The translations under genes were made by a program, and so were the position numbers. A stretch of DNA of 64,000 nt from Notospermus geniculatus (taxonomy: Eukaryota > Nemertea > Pilidiophora > Heteronemertea > Lineidae), in NCBI GenBank assembly GCA_002633025.1, contig NMRB01002259.1:52562-116561 (forward strand), in the 5' to 3' direction. Below are positions 10,301 through 25,300 of this stretch, piece after piece (positions within the stretch are counted from its first letter, which is position 1; every line of letters starts with the position of its first letter). Below the pieces are notes generated by a model. It did no database searches. It saw only the letters and a program-made list of their open reading frames with translations, and was not told the origin of the DNA.

Positions 10301-13300
10301 CAGCAGTCCCAGAAGTGTCCTTAATAGAGAGGTTCCTGTTTATTTCAATTCTTGAAGGAAATTCTGTACTAAACCTTGACGTTGACGTTGACCACCAAAC
10401 CACAAGCAGTTCTTCACAGCTGCCTCAATGCCATAGACCTTTTTGATGCAAAAGAAGTGATTTTTGGGTTCAGATAATATCCTGACCTTCATTTTGGCAT
10501 TCTAGGTCCCCTGCGTCTGCCACCCAAACTTTCAGCACCCCGTATATGTGTTGTTTGTTTTCATTTCTCTAAATAGATCTGGGCAACCAAGATTTGAGTG
10601 GACTTATATATCATGGGTTTTATTGTAAGAATGTTTTTCAACCATATCTCACTAATATATCGGGTTTTGGAAGAAGGGACACTGGTTGAGGAAACCCCAC
10701 CACTGCTGACCCCCACCCCAACGCCAGCCTGGCATGATCCATTGGTTATGGACATCCTATGACAATCTCAATCATTTTCATGAGGACGCCATTGTAGGGC
10801 TCTCAACCAATCAAAACATCGGATTTCTCAACCAGTGCATCCTTTCATATTCTGAAAACAACCACAGCCAAGGTTGCTTAGATGGCATTAACCCTCCACT
10901 GCCAAATTCCCCAGCACCTGCCAGCTTATGACAACCATAGTAAGCAGCCACCTTGAATTGTGAAGGTCACTGTCATGACCTTGACTTTGACCTTGCCAGC
11001 TTTTGAAAATCCCAGAAAGCAGCCTTCTTGAATTGTGAAGGTCACAGTTATGACCTTGACTTTGACCTTGCCAGCTTTTGAAAATCCCAGAAAGCAGCCT
11101 TCTTGAATTCTGAAGGTCATAGACGTGACCTTGACCTTGCCAGCTTATGATGGTGACGGTGAGCAGCCTTCTTGAATTCTGAAGGTCATAGACGTGACCT
11201 TGACCTTGCCAGCTTATGATGGTGACGGTGAGCAGCCATCTTGAATTCTGAAGGTCACAGTCATGACCTTGAAATTGCACATAAAAGATGACTTTGAAGA
11301 GGAATCATATACACCGTTACCGTTTTGACGTTTTGTATTGTTGTCTAGGCAACCTTGGCTCAAAATACCCCAATAAGTCCAAATAAACAAGACTTGCTTC
11401 ACTAACATCTTTCGCACTTGCACAACTTGAAGACTATGTGGAATGATTTTGGTGATGCTACGGTACCCGTCTTGCTGGCCTACTATCTTGTCTTTGAGGT
11501 CCAAACTTGGTATTTGGACTCGTGTTTTTTCTCTACTCCCAAAATTTTCCTTCTCTACATGTCCGACGGTGGTGGTTTGTACCATATACTGTAGATCCTG
11601 ACTTTTCATGAGCCGTTTCCATGCTGGGTTCCGGCACCCTTGATTGGCAGTGGTCGGGGGCGGACACCAGACCACAACTGGGTTTGACCCCCCCCCCTTT
11701 GCCTGCACTATCCATGAATTCATCAACTATGATACTTGTTATAAGTAATGATGGAAATAACTGCAACATGTTTGAATAAACATAAAATCATACATGTAAA
11801 GTGGAACCTCCCTTAACGGACACCTCTGCCAGGAGGACACCTCTCTGATCAGGACACCAATGTTCAGTCCCAAACTGGTCATTTCTATTCATTTCAACCT
11901 CTGTAATCAGGACACCTCTCAATTAAGGACAGCATTTGTCAGTCCCAAAGGTGTCCTTAATAGAGAGGTTCCACTGTATGTTATTTTCTGATGTTGCAAC
12001 TTGCTGTAAAGTCCGGCGCAGCCTTCGCGCGACCCAAAGGAATGCGGAAGTAGGCTTACCACAAACCACAGGCNTCCACAAGTTGAGATTTTGCCTTGAC
12101 CGTTCTTATGAGGTCAGAAATTGTGTGAACGTCAATGGCAACCATCACAAATACAATATCACTTAGTAGGTTGATAGCATGATGATTCTTATGTACCACG
12201 GTTGCTAAGCATCGCCACGGTAACGCCTAGTCACTGTTGTTGTTGCTCTGCCAAAATGCATGTGCGAATGATTGTAACTCTGGCGTGGCGTGCGCTTGCA
12301 TGTGTTCAACTGACCGTAGCATCCTCCTCGTTCTTCCAGCGCCTCTTCCTTCTGAGACATCATCCCCGCCTGGTAAGTCTGACCGCTTCCACACGCTCAC
12401 TTTACAAAAATCACCCTTTTAACATTTCAAACATTTTCCTTGAAAAGGGTTAGGATTAGGGCACTGTCTTTATGCTGCAGAAGTTATGAATATTGAAGAT
12501 ACTAGGATGCTAAAGGTACTGCTCCACATGGGAGTTTTCTTGCGTGAGTTGGCTCTCTATGGGCAACTGAGCCGTAGAAAGCTATGGGTAGTCATTGTGT
12601 CATTGGCCTTGGTGAAATTTGTAAGGAAACCAACAACAGTGAATTACCCATTGAGAGTCAAATTCGCACAAGAAAACTCGCACATGGGGCAGCACCATAA
12701 GTATTCAGCTCTCCGTGGTCTGATTCCCCATGCTTTATGACACCACAAGTTCTTGGCCAAACGGACCCCACTCACCCCACCCATCAACCATGGCACTCAG
12801 GTTCTGCTGACTGTCGTTAGCCTTGTTGATATAGTCCCATCCGTCTGTGTTTGGATAGGATATCACGTATTCTGTTAATCAATGTTAGAGACGTAGGGCC
12901 AACGTTTCTTTCCTAAAACCCAGTTGGGAAACCCATCCTTTTCACAGACTGATGTCGATAATTCTTGAAATCATGTAAAAATTGGAAAATTACCACATAA
13001 AGGCAGATGAAATTCATGTGGATTCTGAATTCTTACCATATGGTGGAGGCCATCTGTTAGGATTGTTCTGGGTTGGCCTTCTGATATTTCTTGCCAAATT
13101 TGCCAAAAACTCCTTTGCAACCCTCCCTGCAAGATACCGCTGTGAGATTACTTTCACCAAATAAAGGATTTGTATCAAACGACTGAAGTTTTGATCAAAC
13201 TGATTCCTTGCACTGATTGTACCCGCAGCTTGCATGTCCCCCCCTCCTCAATCCTGCATGGCATCCTACAGCATGGCAGTGTGCTTATCTGCCAAGTACT

Positions 13301-16300
13301 AACATCAACAAGTTATCGATAATCTTTGGCCAGAGTGGTGGCTTTGTTAGTTCATAACTATGTAATTCATGAACATTATTTCATGGTTTGAAAGAGGTCA
13401 GAGAGTGAACACTATAAGGCCCGGTTGCACCAGCAGTGCTCAAAGTTAAGTTTGAGGTTGACCTCAACTAAGTAATATGATTTGCCATACAATTTGAGGT
13501 TGAGAATGACTTTGAGGTTAGCTTGAGCACAAAGTCAACCTTAAGTATGACTGGTGCAACCGAGCCTAAAGGTCTAAAAAAATAAGTTCAAGGAGTCAAC
13601 ACTGTCAGGTTGCTGTTGTCAGCTAGGCCAGGTAGAATTTGGTTAGTTAGGTCTGTGTCTACTAGATGGCAGGACAATCACATGAGTTGGCTCTCATGGG
13701 CAGTTCACCATTGTTGATTTGCTCACAACTTGCTGCGAATGAAACAAACAAAAATTTTATGGTTGAGTTGCCCATCGAGAGCCAACTTGCACAAGAAAAC
13801 GTTTTCTGAGTGGAAAGCAAATCTACAAAAAAAAAGATTGAATATTTCAACTCTGCCCACAGAAGACCAATGAATTCTAATTTTTTGAGGCAAAGAATGG
13901 AATTTTGACTTATTTTCCTTTGTTTCAGTACAAAATGAATACGCTGATGAGCCTAATAACTCTAATAATTCATCTGCCCCACCACCAAGTTACTCGGCGA
14001 GTACGACGCCGAGGCCGTTCACAGAGACGGAGGAAGATATACCACGGTAGGGAGACTTTACTTGGTTGATTGTTGTAAACGTTCAAGCAACTCAGAATGA
14101 CGAGCCCTGTAGCTGAGTGGTTATCATGTCCGCTTAGCAAGCGGCAAGTCCCGGGTTCGAATCCAACCTGGACCATGTGGGATTAATCATTCCAGGCTCT
14201 GCAGTCCGTCGTATGGGTACCTTGCGCCTTTGCAAGGGCAAGTAAAAGACCCCAAATAAAACTCAGGTTTCTGATCGCATTAGCCAAAAACACAACAATA
14301 ATCTTCTTTTCTTTTCAAATTTTAAGAAATGTGTCATTCTTTTATAGGTCCTTTTGTGTCGTAACATAATTCTTATTCATACACAATAATACTACTTTGA
14401 ATGTTTATGATAAGTCTTGATAAATCCATGTCAACTTGACCCCAAATTGTGACCAATTCTATATTGAGTGTGTGGGCCTTCCAAAGTTGAATCGGTCCAG
14501 TGGAGGTATTGTGTGCCGACCATATTGACATACCTCAAGTTAGATGAATCACTCTAAGAAGGTTATAATGTTTGTACATCATACTGTACTTTTTACTCAC
14601 ATTTCCATGTCTAGATAGGGTGATATGGAAGTCAGACCAATCCACATTAACTTGAACAAAGACTTCTGTAGATTGGGTGTGTATGTTCGTCACCGTCTTT
14701 TGTCATCTACGGTGGACAATACTCAGGGAAATCCCGATGTCCAACTCAATATAAACAGACCCAGGATATCCGTACATAATGTACATTGACTGTACAAGGA
14801 TTTATGTTCTACTGGGCGGAAATCTGTGGCCAACTTAGTCACCCATGGCTGAACGCCTGTGTTGACCTTGCGGTGTGTCCCCTGGTTGTTTTCTATTCAA
14901 ATGCAAATATTGTGTGTGTGATATACTTCATGCATTGTCATGTATCGGTGTGGTTTGTACTGGTTTTGTGTAGATTCCAATATTTGAATGCAGTACGCCA
15001 TGTGTTGCATGTATACCAACAGTTTAAATTTGGTAATTTGAAAGTGGGTGACTTGTGAGATAAGCTACTCATCCATTGTGTGAGGTGTTTGAAACAGCCC
15101 ATGGTCAGGGGCTTCCTGGTGCAATTTGCCTGTGGTGTTCATGTCGGATTTGGCAATTTGCTCGTTAGCATTTTACCGGTTCTAACGACCCAGTTGATTA
15201 TCGCTTTGATGATGTGACGGCACGTATTGTTGGAAATTACGTGTTCTTCTCAAAGATTGTCCCGGCCTGTTTGGATCATGAGGTCATCATTCTCTATCAT
15301 CGGACAAACAATGCGGATATAGAACGTGAAATCCCATCCCATCGCCGTGTGTTCATATTGGAGTAGGCCTGCCTCATGATGTCGGACCAAGTTGTGCACC
15401 CAGTGTTCCTATTTCTAAAAGTTGACTGGTCAAAAAGTACTGGCTAACCTGCTTGTCCATCATTGAAATTGGGAAATTGTTGAAGAATTCAAATCTTTTT
15501 GAAGTGAACTTCTATTTAAAAAAAAACAATCTGGAGATTTTGAATCCAAAAGTCATGAGCTGGTACCTGATGTCTTTCAAGCGTTTTTTGATTGGATTAT
15601 GATTTTCTGAAATGTAGGACTTAAAAACGAGGATTTTGGAACTAATTCTTGTATAGGAAAAATGGGGACTGTGAAAAAATCAACAGGCAGCATGCAGCCT
15701 AGTGATCAGTTAATGTACCGGCAAGGTCAACGTCATCGGAATATGAACTTTCCTCGGTAAGACCTAACTTTACTTTCATATGTTTAGAGGTGTCCTCAAC
15801 GTGAAGAGTTTTTTCGTGCAAGTTGACTCACCACACTTGGTTGTTCATGGAGGTTTATCAGGTCTGTCCGGACGCGGTATATCGAGTATACTCGTTTTTA
15901 CGAGTGCACAATCCCACAATGCAGTTCGTTTACCCATACTCGCTAAACCAACTCTACTCGAAGAATCAAGTAGGCTATCCCACAATGCATCGGTCGAGTC
16001 CTGATCTGAATCTCCTACGCGAAAACGCGAGTAAAGCACATTTTGACTTGAATCTGCCCACAAAAATTCGCTTCATTACTACAAATTTAGCACATTTATG
16101 GCATAATTTTGCTGATCATTGGTAAAATTTATCATCATAAGCATGTATTTGTATGTACAACTACGCAAAATGTACATGAAAACTACGAGAATTTGGCCAC
16201 TTTTCTAAGCCTATTTTCTTCGAAATGCCACGGTAAAATCCGAAGTGCCGCGGTAGAAATGACGTATGACCACTCTTCTGCGCATGTGTGTTGCTATGTT

Positions 16301-19300
16301 ATTGCCAGATGAGCCAATGAGCTGCCTCGATGCAAAAACGACTCGGCGGTATCATACCTGAAAACCCGAGTACAGGTAGTGTCACTGCGCATGCGCATAC
16401 TCGGAAATGCGAGTACGGCGGCCGCCATGTTGGATACTCGATATATCACGTCCGGACAGACCTGTTTATAAAAGCATGGAGGTTTTTTACCTCCATGCTT
16501 GGTTTCAGTACAGCTGTGCTGAGACCAGTGACACAAATGACTGCCAATAGATTGTTGACCAAGAGAGCCAACTTGTGTGAGGAAACTGTCACATGAATAT
16601 CAAACCCCAGGGGAACCTCTCCATGAAGGGCAGCTTTCTCCACGGTTAGATCCTGAATGGGGTGGCACAACCGAATCCAGGTAAATTAGACAAAAGTAAA
16701 TTAGACAACGGTATTTTAGACAAAGTAAATTAGACAATGGTAATTTAGACAATAGTCATTTTAGACAATTGTAAATTAGACAACAGTAATCTAGACAATA
16801 GTCATTTTAGACAATGGTAAATTAGACAATGGTAAACTAGACATAAGGATAGGTAAATTAGACAAATTTCAATGACAATGTTTCTGGCCTCCTCTTGAGC
16901 TCTTGACTACCTTCATCATTGAGAAACCGCTATGAAAGGTTGTGTTCACTGGTCCCCTTATATACCGGTATCTCTGTCCCTTTTTGACATCTTTGAGCCA
17001 AAGAAGGCATGAGCCGGCCCTAATTAACATCAAGTTGGTCAGAACATCACCCTGGATTTTTGGGAGTAAGCAACTGAGAGGGGTAGGCCTGGCCCCTAAT
17101 TATAGGGAAAGCAATTTCAGTTTAATTGCACCAAGCAAAATGTCTTAAGAAGAGCTCATCCCTAGGTCTCTAAATCAGAACCTGGCTACAGTTTGTAACA
17201 AAAAAGTGGACGCAGGGTACAATTTCACTTGACGACATCATAAACCAGGACGACAATTACCCCTTCAACCCTAATATCATGCCAAGTCCCAAAAAGAAGA
17301 AATTGATTGTCTAATTTACCTATCCTTATGTCTAGTTTACCTTTGTCTAATTTACCATTGTCTCAAATGACTATTGTCTAGATTACCATTGTCTAATATA
17401 CCATTGTCTAAAATGACTGTTGTCCAATTTACCATTGTCCAATTTACTTTGTCTAAAATACCGTTGTCTAATTTACTTTTGTCTAATTTACTGGATACCG
17501 GCACGACCAATAGAAATGATGAGGGGATGCTCAATTTTGGATAGAAATGGCCAATTCCGATAGAACTTCGGTGTTTGTGGTCATGATGGTAGAAAGGTGT
17601 CCTCAATGAGAGATTCCACCGTACGTTGTTATGACAGTTGCAGTATAGGCTTCCTCCACTCTCGAGTTAGTTCATAGCAGGAAGCCTGACAAGTTGGTTT
17701 ATTTCATGTCCTCCAGGTGGCCACACTGTGCAAAACAATGTGTCACCATTTGGGAATGTCCATGCTGTGTGTTATCAAAAGTTTATCAAGTGTGACAGCA
17801 AATCTAAAGTATTATTCATGAATATTTTAGGAGCAGGTAAATCTATATATTACTTTGATGCCCTCAAGGTATATTTGTGTTTGGCACCCAGATGTCTTTA
17901 GAATGTCTGCACATTGGAGCAGGTCTGACTGGAAATTGAACCCATAATCACCGAGGTGATGAGTGCTGACGTCCCCACTGCACCACTCTGACAGCCCCTG
18001 TAGAGAAGCATAGAAATCATTCCTCTGTCCTTGGCCGACATGGCCGTACACCAACATGTATGGTTTGGTCATTACCTGCCTTTGTAGTGTGACAATCTTC
18101 GTATCAAAGCACCTGACATGATCGGTCCACTTCAGGCATGTCAGGGTGTCAATTGGAAACCTCTGTTAGAAAGCATACCTGTCGAGGTGCTTGATTCTTA
18201 TCAATTGTATCGTTGTTCTGGCCCCTCCTACCTCCGTAAAAGGCCCTGATCATTCAGAAGCTGCAGTGACCCAGCGGCAAAATTTTTCGAACTTCCATGC
18301 CTTCGGTGTCTATGATCATGTCGGTCTGTGTGTCCACCGCACGTCTCTGAACGTTGTTGTCACATGTGCGTCCGTGAAGCTTTCGAAGCCTACAGTTTCT
18401 TTATCTCTTATTGCTTATAAAGGAAATGATTCCAAGGGGAATTGAACCGACCATACCAGTGGTGTCAGGTATAAACATTTCCACTGTAGCGTACCACCCC
18501 AGCCTGAAATGTGTAGGCACTCTCCGTCTGTGAACGTTAGCCTGTGGTCTCGTTCTCTCTGTTGCCTTAGAAGAATGGCTTCAAAGAGTATTGAACCGAC
18601 CACATCAATGGTGTCAGGTACAAACGTCTCACTACACCACTATAAAATGTGTAGGCAGTGTCCGTCTGTGAAGGTTTCTCAATATATCAAACCCGCATGC
18701 ATGACAAAGACCAAGGCTTTTGTGAACGATGAGCGATTCCTTTACACAAAGTGATCTATTTGTGATCTACTTTGACAGGAATCTACATGCTCAATGGCAT
18801 GAATCGGTGCATGAACAGCGCAGATTGGCGTATATCCTGGTACCCTGGGGGCCACACAAGCCCATCGTGACGTTAACTGTTTAATTTACTGTGGTGGATT
18901 ACATTAAGGAATTTAGCTGTGATTTTGGGTGAAGAATTTTCTGAGTTTGCCTTGATCTCTGAGGTGAGTTGTTTTGTTTTTATCTCCCTGACACTTGTGA
19001 ACCTGTCATCCATGACGGTTTAGTGTGATCTGACTGTGACTGGGTGTGACCAGAACAAGATAGTGTCAGCTTGTTGGGCTCAGCTGTTACTCTATTAGGC
19101 CTAGGGCTCCTTACCTTGCAGGTCAATACTCAAACCCAGGCTTGTGAATATCCCAGGATACAGTTCGACGGCATTAGCTGTGGAGGTGTCGCAATTTCGT
19201 GATATTTGGGTTATCATGACAAGTTCCCCTGACACTGTCAGTGGCAAGAAATTCATCCTACACTGATGGGTTAATGAGAAGTTTTAGCCAGACTATTGTC

Positions 19301-22300
19301 AGAAAGACCAGGCCCAGTATTCATAAAGCTACTTAAGTCTAAGTATGATACTTATCTTTTGTGTTGAACAAAGGATAAGTCTCATACTTAGACTTAAGTA
19401 GTTTTATGAATACGGGGCCAGTAACTCTCTATAAAGTCTTTGCTTGGTGATTTTTTGGCCTTCCAGATGATAGAATTTCTTAACAGGTGTCCGTTAAGGG
19501 AGGTTCCACTGTACATGTACATGTACTTCGGTTAGAACTCATCCGTGTTGGACTTTCAGCAGTCCCAGGAAGATTGACTTCCCTGAATTATTGATGTTGA
19601 TGGTGGATGTCATGTCGTTAGCGCATAATTGATCAGAATGTGGCGGCTATCACTCATGCAAAACACTAATGGTCGTCGTTTGATTGGAATATTGGCGTGG
19701 CGACTCCTGGTGAGAGATTAGTTGTCAGCCATGTTTAATTCAACAAGTGTCTCGTGGTAGAGGGGAGGGCCATTGGCCTTGTGTTGGCATGTCGGACTTG
19801 TATCCAAGGAGGTCGAGGTTCAATGCTTGATTATATGTAGGTGATACATGTACCTCTGTCTTTCTCAACTTGCCAAGAATGAATGTAATGTTGAACTGTA
19901 GGCAAGGAATGGTGTCGCAAAGAGACATTTCTTTTGGTCACCCCTGTACAAGTAGGGTGTGATTTTCAACTATTTTGAACTGAAGAGAAAACTGCTGAAT
20001 CAGACCTTTTCAAGTGTGGCGTGCAGGTCGGTCAAGGACAAACCAAACGTTTTCCGAGTTTCTCGGACCCAAAGCAAGGCGCCTGTCATTTTGTCATATA
20101 AAAACTACAAGTTTTTAGGACAATAATCCAGAGAGTAAATCCTGTGTATCTTTGCCAGGTGCCCAGTATTAACACTATATTCAGCAGTAGGTGTGGTGAA
20201 GTGGCTTGCCTAAGACCACAACCCAATAAGCTCTTGGTGTACTAACTGTCAGATTAAATAGATTGGGCTCATCCTGTTCGCAATCAATTCGACTGAGAGC
20301 ACACAGGGGTAGACGTCATACGTCTATTGAATTGGCGAGTAACCATGGTGATTGTATTGGCACCAGCGAATGAAAAACCGTTGTGCATTTCAACAGGTAA
20401 TCAAGGCAATTGTCGCTTTCCTTAATTGTCACCGTTATCCGGTCGTTCGACGGCTCTGTTTCTTACTGCATCGGCTCAAGTTGACGTTCTACAATAATCA
20501 AATCTCACGTTTTTTCTTGAAAAGGTCGATTTGAAAGAGCACGGTGACATTATGGTGGCATAATTGGTAAACTTAACGTATCGCCTTGTTCTTGTTATGA
20601 AATGGTTGGTGGCGTACTTTAGGATCTTGGTGAAGCTAACTCAAACCACTCCTCATCTGTGTTATCCCCGTCTACAAGCGCAGATCCAGAGGGGGCGTGC
20701 GCCTCCCCCTTTTGGCAACAAAGCTGTAAAATTGACCGTGAATTGCCCATTGAGAGCCAATGCGCACGAGAGAACTCTCACAGGAAGCAGTGCCCGTGTT
20801 ATCCGCACAACTAACTTGAAAGCCTCGGTGATCTGCGACGCAAGATCAGAGCTGGTTGTGAGGCAGTGGAAGTGAAGAGACTTTCCCTGAGACTCACACC
20901 AGTTGAAGGATTTGAACCGTTCCGACTCCAAGTCAAACACTCGAGCCCTACACCTTGAAGAAACTACCAAGATTAGCCTTAGGGCCTGATGCAACTGTTT
21001 CATCTCATTATAGAGTTATTTTAGGTATTCTGAGGGATGACAGATGAGGTGTTGCAAGATAAAATGTTTGTCAGTGCAAAAACTTGTCAATTTGTTTTAG
21101 TTTCTTAACCTGAATGTAGATGGCACTGTTGGTTGTTTGAGGTCAGAAGCTGCCTCTGTTGTTATTCAAAGATGCGTGTGGAGCGGAGGCGGTGATAGTT
21201 CCTTGGAGACCAGCAGATGGTGCACTTAGATGGATGTGGTCCTATCAAACTTTTGTGAAGCATTTATTCGAGCAAATTACAACGGTGGGGCATTGTAATT
21301 TCTGTCCTGAGAGTTCAGAAGCCTTCAAATCTTGTTGAGTATTTGCCCTAATTTACCTGAAATTAGATCGAGCCAAATAACGATAGAATATTTTGCAAGT
21401 GGGACAAGTGTTCTTGAGGATCCTGGGGTCGATTTTGTCCAAGAATACCCCTCAATCAAAATGCCTCTCAATCGATAGAATGTCCATCAAGAGTAGGCCT
21501 ATGTTTAAACAGAAAGTGCAGGGCTACAGTTGAAGATTTGGCATAAATTAGAGTTCATAACAGGATATTTCAAGATGTTGTCCAAACATCACCTCGCTGT
21601 ACTGTTCAACTTCATGTCAAGTATTGGAGATCTCTTGAAGTAAAATGTCGTTGACATGGTTTAGGACTTTAAAAGTTCTTACCGGTATATGCACAGTGTT
21701 TGGCAGTCTGTTTTATAGGGGGAAATGCTCAAACAATGCAAAAATTGTCCAGCGTTTGTCAAGTTGACGCCTTCAACACGTATCTTTCATGCATGTCCAA
21801 CGTTCAAGGGAACTGCTATGTCACAGTCCAAGTGCCAACTATGGGCAGCTAGCTACTCGTCAAATGATAATACTGGTCAATATGTTATGCAGGAGGAAAC
21901 CAGAACCTCGAAGGAAAACCTATGATATCACGGTGACGTTGCCCTCTCTACCACCAGGTAAAACCATTGGAATGACTGGGATCAAACCTGCAATCTCATT
22001 GGTGACAGGCATGAATGTTTGCACTGCACCAACCTGACAACCCAACAGGAATTTCCACTTATCAGCGAATGACGCATCTCCATTCATGCATGTCATGTCA
22101 TTTCCTTGTAAAGCCTTTTATTGCGTTCATTGAACTAAAGCTACATTTCCACTTTAGATGTTGAAATCATTGACGACCGCACGTTCTGCTGATGGAGTCG
22201 TTGCTCCGTGACCTTTAACACAGCGTCATTGACTGTTGCATGTGGCATTCCCCTGGGGAATTATCCGATCAGCGCGATCATAGATTCCTGTTTTAGAAAC

Positions 22301-25300
22301 CACCGCACGCTATATCGGAGTATTGGGCTGTTACGACTGCCGCTGTGTGCTTGTGGTTCGTCGCTGAGGTCTGTTGTCGCTGATAAAGATTCTGACTCAG
22401 ATGAATGACGAGAATTTCTTGTTTGACATTGGAAGGGAAGTTCAAGTGAAAGCTTGAAAGTATTCTACAGTATAAAATAGAGAATTGGGTGGTTTGCAGT
22501 GAGATAATGCCTTGCAAGAGAAATCCAGAGACCAGGGGCCATATTCATAAACAACATTTCTGCTGAACCAGTCTGGCCGCCGTTGGATTGATACTCTACA
22601 GACCAAGTGTCTCCAGTTAGACTGCAGCAGTGGCCAAGTTCATTTCTTGGATCAGCTGTGGGATATACAGGCCAAGAGGGCATCGATGTGAAACATACAA
22701 GAAGTATGAAATTGACAGTTTAATCCTTGCCAGAACGCCACATGTGGCCGCTAACAGTATTCTAATCATGCGTGCTGTGGCTCTCGGGGGATTTCCACTG
22801 TCTGTCAAACATTTATGGCCCGTGTTGTCAGGTTCGATCCATGTTGCTGGATATTGGACTCAGAAATCCTTCGTCAGCCCAAAGGACAGAGTTGAGCAAA
22901 GCGACCGCAAATACCATGGAAACACCTTCAGGAATTGCTCAAGTCAGAAATCCTGTGAATGTTCGCTGATGGTGCTAACTGCTGTTGAAAGTTCCTGTTA
23001 TGTTGTCTAATGTCAGTTGCTGTGTCCATCTGACGCTGGTCTACCGGGGGATCTAGGCTACTGGGCCAATTAGAATTGATCTTTGATCTCATTTGGTAAA
23101 ATCTCCCATATATAGACACACTGGCAGCAGATCAGCCGGCAGATATTGGCGTCAACTTGATGTTCTGATCCGATATCTTTGGTTGTTTTTTCGAGTCGTG
23201 TTGAATCATGCGGATAACTTGCTCTGACAGGATTGGCCTTAAACAACTCGTCCTTCCGCCCCATTTGCATATATTGTCCCCTGCGAGTGTGTTGGGGTCT
23301 GACATCAACAGCGTAAACATGGGATTACCACGGCACTAGTCTGTTGCATCAGTGACTGCATTCTGTGGGGTTGAGATCATATTATATCTGGATATTTTGT
23401 GTCAGATTTGGATCAGATTTCATACATTTGAGTCATCATCAGTCCAGACACGTCTCAGCAGGATTTCCAAAGATTTTCTGGAGAAATGGTCAGATTTATA
23501 CAGAGTTATCAAATTTTGAGAATTTTTTCAATTTTTGACAGGCGACGTGGCCAACATTCCTTTCTGAAGTGGATATTCTCAAGTTTTCCCGGATTGCCCC
23601 AGAACATTGTGTATTTGATAACTAACTGCCTTTATATCATGGAAATGTGATTTGTAAAGCAAGAACATTTCAAGATAGTTTCTAAGTTCACTCCTAAAGT
23701 GTTAAACCATGTGTTAGATAATGTTTGGAAAAATGCCTACCAAGCAATGCTCATTAGTTTAAAATGTAGGTTGATGCATTCTTGTAAACACTTCCACACC
23801 ATGGACATATGGGCCCGTATTCAATAAGGGTGATCATCGCACGTTTAAGGGTGTTTTGGCCCAATCAGCGTACAAATTCTGCATTACACAGGTTAAAGGC
23901 CTAGAAAACTATTGTCTGATGTCTGTACGGTGGTTCACCAGAGGCGTTTACCCGCAGGATAATCACACGCGTCTAACTATCCTGTGTCTAAGTCAAAGAG
24001 CATGAAGGAAATGTTGAACGATCAGGAAGGCTTGTCTAGAATTTTTCCAACACTTTCTATTGTCCTCCCACACTCAGACGCAGGAATGTTAGACGCGTGT
24101 AATCATCGTGTGGGTAAAATGCCAGGGATCAGGCAGCTTACAGAACGTAGAACAATAGTTTCTAGGCCTATAACCTGTGTAATGCAGAATTTGTACGCTG
24201 ATTTAGCTAAACACCCTTATTGAATACGGCCCATGAAGTTCACTAGTTCTAGAGTTGGTCTTTCTAAATTTGGACATTGTCCCCTAAATTACTTGATATT
24301 GACTTTAGTATGTGTGTCTAGCCCAGCATACACTACTGCAGTGTACACGGACTCTGTGTTATTGTGTAGGCTGTCCTCTTGGCCAGCGCACAACAGGTTT
24401 ACACGGGTTTAGGCATTTCTATTGTGTGTCACACCTCAGCGGCAGACAGCTGAATGGAGCTGTATTGAAGTAGTCTCTGTACATTGTAGTCACTTTCCTG
24501 CGAGTAGGGGAGTAGTGAACATTCGAAAAAGGGAGCTCGGGTCGGGTGGATCTCAATGGTTTATGATTTGTGCTGTATGTGTAGGATTTTCTGCTGTGCT
24601 GTGATTTCTCTGTCATTTACAGCTTTAGTCAGTGATATTTCCTGCTAGACTTCATCACTGGATTGAAATGCCTGACATTCCTTTCAAGTAATTGCTAAAT
24701 TCTTTAGTGTGTGAGAACTTTTTATGACCCTTTTTACCGCTTTTACCTACATTTGAACTGTACGTAAGTTTTGATTCAAATTCATCTGCCAAGGAGAACA
24801 TAGAAATTGTAGATAATACTTGATTCTTTGACAAGTTTTAACTTCGACTTGGCTTGGGATAACCAGGATCAGGACAGCATTATGGGTAAGCAAAGTTGGA
24901 CGAGATATCTCTTGTGCGGTGGAGGCGGCAACCGCAGCAAGCAGAAGGATAAGGATAACCGCCCGCTGGACCGCGTACCGGAGGAAAAACAGAAAGATGA
25001 TGATCAACATTCCGTCAGTTCCGCTGATGAAGTTTACAAGCCAGCGTCTGAAAATGGCGGTGTTGATATCCCCGCTGATGTTAGCGATGACATGAAGGAG
25101 CCTATCATGTCGGATAAAGAATCGAGCGACGGGAAGTCCGAGGACGGGAACAAAGATGGCGGCAATCTGGAAGTTGGCGTCAGTGTCGCGGCGGAAGTTG
25201 ACACGGATGCTACTCTTGAAAGAACTGACACCGAATTGGACGTCGAGTCACCGACGGATGATTACGTCGAAAGTGAAACGCCCGATATTGACGCCGATGA

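Noticed and set aside
10888-11280. 130-residue open frame on the - strand with internal repeats
   Set aside because: It lies entirely in the 69-75-bp minisatellite, and the repetition explains the open frame.
14100-14176. tRNA-Ala gene
   Set aside because: Boxes A and B and an AGC loop are visible, but the acceptor stem does not pair and the T stem has mismatches. It fits a tRNA-derived SINE better.
24828-24881. N-terminal extension of the alternative DLG exon beginning at TTG
   Set aside because: TTG is not a normal eukaryotic start, and the first in-frame ATG at 24882 has a strong context.
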